Source: Thermoleophilaceae bacterium (GTDB lineage: Bacteria; Actinomycetota; Thermoleophilia; Solirubrobacterales; Thermoleophilaceae). Taken from it: 44,158 bases of DNA. The stretch spans positions 1-44,158 of the forward strand of contig JACVRW010000010.1 of assembly GCA_014534235.1 (NCBI GenBank), read 5' to 3'. The notes below the pieces were generated by a model, which was not told where the DNA came from, ran no database searches, and worked only from the letters and a program-made list of their open reading frames with translations. Positions 39,847-44,158 of the stretch are shown here, piece after piece. A program made the position numbers and the translations under genes. The number at the start of each line of letters is the position of its first letter. Within the stretch, counting starts at the first letter, position 1.

Positions 39847-40101
39847 ATGGCGAAGGACCATGGGCCGAGCGTGAAGGACGATCGGCAGTACGAGAAGCTC
39901 CGCGAGAAGGGCGCGTCCAAGGAGAAAGCGGCCCGGATCGCCAACACGCCTCGTTCCAAGTCCGGGGAGCGCGGGGGCAAGGCCCGCAGGTATGAGGACT
40001 GGAGCAAGCAGGACCTCCAACGCCGGGCGAAGGAGATCGGGATCGAGGGCCGCTCGAAGATGAACAAGGGCGAGCTGATCAGCGCCCTGCGGGGGCACTA
40101 G
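39847..40101 (+). CDS. DUF7218 protein with Rho-N/SAP-like tail
   Basis: An 84-residue basic protein: MAKDHGPSVKDDRQYEKLRE, KGASKEKAARIANTPRSKSG, ERGGKARRYEDWSKQDLQRR, AKEIGIEGRSKMNKGELISA, LRGH. The first half matches DUF7218, and the second (WSKQDLQRRAKEIGIEGRSK) is a Rho termination factor N-terminal/SAP-like helix pair that binds nucleic acid. Such proteins are common in actinobacteria and are probably stress-related. Confidence 0.85.
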   Translation: MAKDHGPSVKDDRQYEKLREKGASKEKAARIANTPRSKSGERGGKARRYEDWSKQDLQRRAKEIGIEGRSKMNKGELISALRGH

Positions 40102-40136
40102 CGGTACGGGCGTCGGCTACGAGACAGGAGGACGCG

Positions 40137-40427
40137 ATGGCTTCCGAGACGAGGACGACGACGGACCACGACGAGATCCGGCGCTGGGTCGAGGAGCACG
40201 ACGGCACGCCGGCAAGCGTGCGAGGTACCGCCGACGAGGGCGACGGAGCCGGCGTGCTGCGCATCGACTTCCCCGGCGGAGCAGGCGAGGAGAGCCTCGA
40301 GCACATCTCGTGGGAGGAGTGGTTCGAGAAGTTCGACGAGAGCGGCCTGGCCTTCCTCTACCAGGAGCAGAAGGCGGGCGGCGAGGACAGCACCTTCTTC
40401 AAGCTCGTCAAGCGGGACGGAGGCTAG
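40137..40427 (+). CDS. Small acidic hypothetical protein
   Basis: A 96-residue protein with a strong AGGAGG before its ATG. It reads MASETRTTTDHDEIRRWVEE, HDGTPASVRGTADEGDGAGV, LRIDFPGGAGEESLEHISWE, EWFEKFDESGLAFLYQEQKA, then STFFKLVKRD. The regular Trp/Phe pattern IRRWVEEHDG-x-P-x-x-V and SWEEWFEKFDE-x-x-L-x-F-L-Y is a family seen across many bacteria, of unknown role. It follows the DUF7218 gene by 35 bases and is probably co-transcribed. Confidence 0.8.
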   Translation: MASETRTTTDHDEIRRWVEEHDGTPASVRGTADEGDGAGVLRIDFPGGAGEESLEHISWEEWFEKFDESGLAFLYQEQKAGGEDSTFFKLVKRDGG

Positions 40428-40437
40428 GGCTCCGGGG

Positions 40438-41477
40438 TCAGAACACGCCGCGGTACAGCGAGCAGCCGCGGCAGACCTCGGGCGGGTCGGCACCAAGGAG
40501 CAGCTCGCGGAAGCGGCGATACGAGGCTCCGTGCCAGACTCGCTCGAACGGCGCCGCGTGCAGGTTGCCGAGCGTTGCGCGATCGCTCCCCATGACCATG
40601 CAGCACGGCTGGACCTCGCCGCGGTGGGTGATGTACGCGGACTCCCACGGCCAGCGGCAGCCCGGGTCTCCGGGCCTCGGCGCGGAGCGTTTCGTGAGCC
40701 CCGGGAGCCTGAGCGGCAGCCCGAGCTCCGCCGCGCGCGCCTCCGCGCGGGCGAAGGCGTCCTCCGCTTCGCCGTCGCGGCCGCCGAAGAGCGCCTCCTC
40801 CTCGACATAGCGGCGAAGCTCCAGATAGCGAGGGGAGCCGGGCACATCCCCGAAGTCGTGGCTCAGGTTCTGGATGAACACCTCATCGATGCCGATCTCG
40901 GCGGCGAGCTCCACGAGCGGCTCGAGCTCGTCCACGTTGCGGCGCATGGCCACGAACACCACCTGCACGCGCGGGCTCGATGAGCCCGCGGCGCGCCGCC
41001 CGGATGAGCCCGCGGAGGTTCGCCATGACCCGTTCGAACTGACCGGGCCGCGGTCGCAGCGCGGTCCCGTGCCGGACGTCCTCGTAGGTGGCGGCCGTGG
41101 CGCCGTCGAGCGAGACATGCAGCCAGGACAGCCCGGCGGCGATCAGCCGTTCGGCCGTGGCGCCGTCGAGCAACGTCCCATTGGTGCTGAACCCGACCCG
41201 GGCGCCGCGCGCCGCCGCGTGGGAGACCATCTCCAGCAGGTGCGGAGAGAGGAGCGGCTCGCCGAGCCCCTGCAGCGTGAGCTTGCGAAGGTGCGGGAGC
41301 GAGTCGACGAGCTCGAGGAACTCCTCGAGGTCAAGCGCGCCCTCGCCGCGGCCCACCGCAGGGGCGTACCGCACGAGGCACATCCGGCAGCGCAGGTTGC
41401 ACGCCCCGGTGATCTCCACCCTGCAGCTCCTCGGGCAGCGCCGGCGTGAGTCCCTCGGGTGACGGCGCCGCGGTCAC
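40438..41477 (-). pseudogene. Radical SAM / SPASM protein with one or two frameshifts
   Basis: Two overlapping frames make one radical SAM enzyme. The first has VEITGACNLRCRMCLVRYAP, with the [4Fe-4S]-binding C-x3-C-x2-C, then LPHLRKLTLQGLGEPLLSPH and GFSTNGTLLDGATAERL. The second continues from about 40990 with VQVVFVAMRRNVDELEPLVE and ends with the SPASM-type cluster motifs WPWESAYITHRGEVQPCCMV and EVCRGCSLYRGVF. The break fits loss of GC from a GC-repeat. A further break may lie near 41418, because ALPEELQ continues upstream only if one G is removed; but GTG 41419 preceded by GAGGAG could be the true start. The enzyme class modifies peptides or sugars. It follows the glycosyltransferase gene by 9 bases. 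Confidence 0.75.
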
Positions 41478-41486
41478 CCGCGACGC

Positions 41487-42605
41487 CTACCCAAGCTCGA
41501 GCGCGCCAAACGGCGAGGCCGCCGTGCCGCCCTCGGGATCGTGGAGGAGCTCGAGCGCCGCGTCGACGACAGCGTCGGGCTCCACTCCGCGCAGGCAGAG
41601 GTGGTGACCCTCGGGGCAGACGCTCTTGTAGCACCACCGGCAGGGGACGTCGTTGAACAGCACGACGCTCGGGACGCCCCACGGCGTGTGCTGGGGATTC
41701 GTGAGCGCGTACAGGTCGACCACGGGCGTCCCCACCGCCGCCGCCAGGTGCACCGGCCCGGTGTTGCCGGCCACGAGCACCGGTGCCGCCGCGAGAAGCG
41801 CCGCCAGGCCGGCCACGTCGAGCCGCCCCGCTAGCGACACGGACGGCGCGTCCATCCGCGCGCGCACCTCCTCGACGAGTGCCCATTCGCCCGCGTCGCC
41901 GCTGAAGACGACCTGGACGCCGTGGTCGTGCGCCAGCGACCGGCACGCGCGCGCGAAGTGCTCGGGCGGGTAGCGCCGCGACGGCGCCGTGGAGCCCGGA
42001 TGGGCCACGAGCCACGCGAGGCCGACCTCTACCCCGGCCTCGTCGAGGAGGGCCTCGACCCGTTCCTCCGCCTCCGCCGGCAGCTCGATCCGCAGGCGCA
42101 CGTCATCGCTCCGGGCGCCGACCTCCGCGACGAGATCGAGTTGCCGTCGAACCTCGTGCCGCAGCAGCTCGCCCGGCTCACGCTCCGGCACCCAGTCGGT
42201 GAGCAGCCGGTAGGGGTTCTCCCTGCAATGGGCGAGCCGCAGCGGGACCTCCGCGAGCAGGCAGACGAGCGCGGCCGGCAGCGGGCTCTGACTGTGGACG
42301 GCGAAGATCGCCGCGGCTTCGAAGCGGCGGTCGCGCAGCCGCTCGACCATCTCGAGGTCGAGGCGGGCGTCGGCTCTCGACCGGCTCGCCTTCATCCAGG
42401 GCGCCTCGTAGACGATCGTCTCGTCCACCTCCGGCATCAGCGCCGCGACCTCTCCACCCGCGGGGGAGGTGAGCAGGGTGACCCGCCGCTCGTCGCCGGA
42501 CTGCTTCAGCGCGCGCAGTGCGGGGCCGGTCATGAGGACGTCGCCGATCGTGTCGAGGCGCACGCAGAGCACGTTCCGGGCTCGCGCCCACGGCTCCTGG
42601 CTCAT
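41487..42605 (-). CDS. Glycosyltransferase family 9 (heptosyltransferase-like)
   Basis: A 372-residue GT-B enzyme of the GT9 family. The first domain opens RNVLCVRLDTIGDVLMTGPA, the classic start of ADP-heptose:LPS heptosyltransferases, and includes AAIFAVHSQSPLPAALVCLL. The second has LVAHPGSTAPSRRYPPEHFA, ACRSLAHDHGVQVVFSGDAG and VLVAGNTGPVHLAAAVGTPV, the nucleotide-sugar-binding block. A Cys-rich stretch near the end (RWCYKSVCPEGHHLCL) also occurs in this family. Actinobacteria lack LPS, so the acceptor would be another glycan. ATG at 42605 with GGAGAGG directly ahead. It is divergent from the MBL gene. Confidence 0.9.
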   Translation of the reverse strand: MSQEPWARARNVLCVRLDTIGDVLMTGPALRALKQSGDERRVTLLTSPAGGEVAALMPEVDETIVYEAPWMKASRSRADARLDLEMVERLRDRRFEAAAIFAVHSQSPLPAALVCLLAEVPLRLAHCRENPYRLLTDWVPEREPGELLRHEVRRQLDLVAEVGARSDDVRLRIELPAEAEERVEALLDEAGVEVGLAWLVAHPGSTAPSRRYPPEHFARACRSLAHDHGVQVVFSGDAGEWALVEEVRARMDAPSVSLAGRLDVAGLAALLAAAPVLVAGNTGPVHLAAAVGTPVVDLYALTNPQHTPWGVPSVVLFNDVPCRWCYKSVCPEGHHLCLRGVEPDAVVDAALELLHDPEGGTAASPFGALELG

Positions 42606-42647
42606 CCTCTCCGTGTCCCCCGCCGCCGCGGCCGGGAAACTGGTGGC

Positions 42648-43391
42648 ATGCGGCTCACGCGCGAGATCCATCTGGTGGCCAGCGGCAGCGGCGGCTTCGA
42701 CCTGACCGATCCCTACGACTGCAACGCCTACCTCGTCGCGAGCGCGGGAGAGGCGGCGATCGTGGACACGGGCATCGGGTCGGCGGTCGACGCCCTGCTC
42801 TCCAACGTGGCCGCGGCTGTGCCCGGCGGGGAGGACGCCGTCGGGTACGTCCTCCTGACGCATGCCCACCCCGACCACGCCGGCGGCGCCGCCGAGCTCG
42901 CCGAGCGGCTCCCCGCCGCGCGTGTGCTCGCCTCTCCGGAGGTGGCACGCTGGGTGGCGGCGGGCGACGAGCGGGCCATGAGCCTCGAGCGGGGCCAGTC
43001 GGCCGAGTTCTACCCGCGCCGCTACCGCTTCCGACCCTGCCGGCGGATGGAGCCGCTGAGCGACGGCGAGCGCCTGCGCGTGGGCGAGGTGGAGCTCGAG
43101 GCGATCGCCACACCCGGCCACGCGGCCGGTCACCTCGCCTTCCTCGCGAGCGGCGCGGCCAGTGCGTGCTTCGTGGGCGACCTCGTCTTCCACGGCGGCC
43201 AGATATCGCTCGAGAGCAACTGGGACTGCTCGCTCCAGGACTACGAGCGGAGCGTGCGGCGCCTGGCCGAGCGCCCGTTCGAGGCGTTCCTGCCGGGGCA
43301 CCACGCGTTCAGCCTGAGGGGCGGGGACCGGCACGTGAGGGCGGCCGCGCAGCGGTTCAACCATGGGTTCGTACCGCGGAGCGTCGTCTGA
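42648..43391 (+). CDS. MBL-fold metallo-hydrolase
   Basis: A 247-residue metallo-beta-lactamase-fold protein. The metal-binding motif is LLTHAHPDHAGGAAEL, followed by ATPGHAAGHLAFL, CFVGDLVFHGGQI and FLPGHHAFSL, which supply the remaining His and Asp ligands. DCNAYLVASAGEAAIVDTG is the usual first strand. It resembles glyoxalase II or quorum-lactonase-type hydrolases; the substrate is not known. It is divergent from the glycosyltransferase by 42 bases and followed by the carbamoyltransferase. Confidence 0.9.
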   Translation: MRLTREIHLVASGSGGFDLTDPYDCNAYLVASAGEAAIVDTGIGSAVDALLSNVAAAVPGGEDAVGYVLLTHAHPDHAGGAAELAERLPAARVLASPEVARWVAAGDERAMSLERGQSAEFYPRRYRFRPCRRMEPLSDGERLRVGEVELEAIATPGHAAGHLAFLASGAASACFVGDLVFHGGQISLESNWDCSLQDYERSVRRLAERPFEAFLPGHHAFSLRGGDRHVRAAAQRFNHGFVPRSVV

Positions 43392-43449
43392 AGCGCTTGT
43401 TTTGATAAGCACTCCTTGGGTAGCACCGCTTCTAACTTCAGGAGGCCCG

Positions 43450-44158
43450 TTGAAAAAACGTGTGCTCGGAGTCAACGCGGTCTTCCACGACCCCGCCTCG
43501 GCGCTCGTCGTGGATGGACGGACCGTCGCGGCCGCCGAGGAGGAGCGCTTCACCCGCCGCAAGCACGGCAAGGTGCCGGTCGCGTTCTCGACATGGGAGC
43601 TGCCGCAGCGCTCTGCACTCTGGTGCCTCGAGTACGCTGACCTCTCCGCGGAGCAGCTCGACGCGGTCGCCTACTCGTACGACCCGCGGCTCGCTCCGCC
43701 GCGGTCGGACGACGTCACGGCGGACACCTGGGAGAGCCTGCGCACGCTCTACGTGGAGCGGGCGCCGCTGTTCCTGAAGACTGCGCTGCCCGGGCTGGAT
43801 CCGGGCGTGGTCCGGTTCGTGCCGCATCATGTGGCCCATGCCGCGTCGGCGTACCTGGCGGCCCCGTTCCGCGACTGCGCGGTGCTCGTGCTCGACGGAC
43901 GCGGCGAGTCCGCGTCGCACCTGGCGGGGCACGTCCGCGACGGCGAGCTCAAGGTGCTCGCCGCACAGCGGCTGCCCCACTCGCTGGGGATCGTGTACGA
44001 GACGCTCACCGAGCACCTCGGCTTCACACGCGCCTCGGACGAGTACAAGGTGATGGCGCTCGCCTCCTATGGGCGCCCCGCCTTCCTCGACGAGCTCCGC
44101 GAGGCGGTCAAGACAAGCGGCGACGGCGGCTTCCGAGCCGAGCCGCTCCCCTGGGAGC
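43450..44158 (+). CDS. Carbamoyltransferase, N-terminal part (runs off the window)
   Basis: An open frame of 236 codons to the window end. It starts TTG at 43450 after a near-perfect GGAGG (43441-43445). It reads KKRVLGVNAVFHDPASALVV, then TVAAAEEERFTRRKHGKVPV, VRFVPHHVAHAASAYLAAPF, CAVLVLDGRGESASHLAGHV and ASDEYKVMALASYGRP. These are the NodU/CmcH carbamoyltransferase signatures: F-H-D-[AP]-[AS], the E-E-E-R-F-[ST]-R-x-K-H block, H-H-x-x-H-A-A-S-A, L-D-G-x-G-E and K-V-M-[AG]-L-A-[SP]-Y-G. It transfers carbamoyl from carbamoyl phosphate to a hydroxyl of a sugar or natural product. Confidence 0.88.
   Translation, partial: MKKRVLGVNAVFHDPASALVVDGRTVAAAEEERFTRRKHGKVPVAFSTWELPQRSALWCLEYADLSAEQLDAVAYSYDPRLAPPRSDDVTADTWESLRTLYVERAPLFLKTALPGLDPGVVRFVPHHVAHAASAYLAAPFRDCAVLVLDGRGESASHLAGHVRDGELKVLAAQRLPHSLGIVYETLTEHLGFTRASDEYKVMALASYGRPAFLDELREAVKTSGDGGFRAEPLPWE

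Noticed and set aside
43391-43449. Terminator or promoter in the gap before the carbamoyltransferase
   Set aside because: Only a weak GCTT...AAGC repeat and AT-rich bases are seen; not enough to call either.

Overview
The window is a stretch of very GC-rich chromosome from a free-living actinobacterium. Several things suggest a member of the class Thermoleophilia (Solirubrobacterales/Gaiellales type soil bacteria): many ECF sigma factors, TetR regulators and acyl-CoA dehydrogenases, F420-type luciferase-like oxidoreductases, a PspA/PspAA pair, a bacterial archease/RtcB pair, and small proteins of actinobacterial type (DUF7218, DUF6494, DUF4383). This is inferred from gene content only. No phage, insertion sequence, CRISPR array or rRNA was seen. 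One tRNA gene, tRNA-Thr(UGU), is present.

Layout. 0.4-6.2 kb: an unknown Ala/Pro-rich protein, the tRNA with a gene remnant beside it, a membrane protein, a PlsC-GpsA-like fusion, an ECF sigma factor with a small membrane partner, and a TetR/sensor/SpoIIE-phosphatase fusion with a palindrome at its start. A truncated YihY-like gene follows. 6.3-13.6 kb: DUF4383, a sigma/anti-sigma pair, a zinc-finger rhomboid protease, a Vps62-like protein, a BtuF-like protein and a CNNM/CorC-type membrane protein. 13.6-21.2 kb: fatty-acid or steroid-type beta-oxidation (hydroxyacyl-CoA dehydrogenase, thiolase, a TetR regulator, two acyl-CoA dehydrogenases), interrupted by a Ser/Thr kinase and a quinone-oxidoreductase-like enzyme. 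21.2-28.3 kb: small stress-type proteins, then cytochrome c maturation genes (ccmH, ccmG, ccmF, a ccmI-like gene) next to a large beta-propeller di-heme cytochrome. 28.3-35.2 kb: a cell-wall-binding lipoprotein, a broken acyl-CoA dehydrogenase, DUF1772 and F420-type genes, a highly basic mini-protein, ctaG, and a broken azlCD pair. 35.3-40.4 kb: pspA-pspAA-DUF6494, archease-rtcB, an SDR and small proteins. 40.4-44.2 kb: a frameshifted radical SAM/SPASM gene, a family 9 glycosyltransferase, an MBL hydrolase, and the start of a carbamoyltransferase that runs off the window.

How the parts fit. The lipid genes form at least two regulatory sets. Near-identical 16-bp palindromes (TTGACYGGTCAGTCAA) lie at the hydroxyacyl-CoA dehydrogenase/thiolase junction and 15 kb away in front of the broken acyl-CoA dehydrogenase. 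A different palindrome (TGTACC-N4-GGTACA) lies between the TetR gene and the paired acyl-CoA dehydrogenases. The ccm genes would supply heme attachment for the neighbouring di-heme protein. The PspA and RtcB blocks read in one direction and could join envelope-stress and RNA-repair functions. The segment from 29.6 to 35.2 kb and the radical SAM gene carry an unusual number of frame-breaking changes. These are either real decay or local sequence errors, and raw reads would decide.
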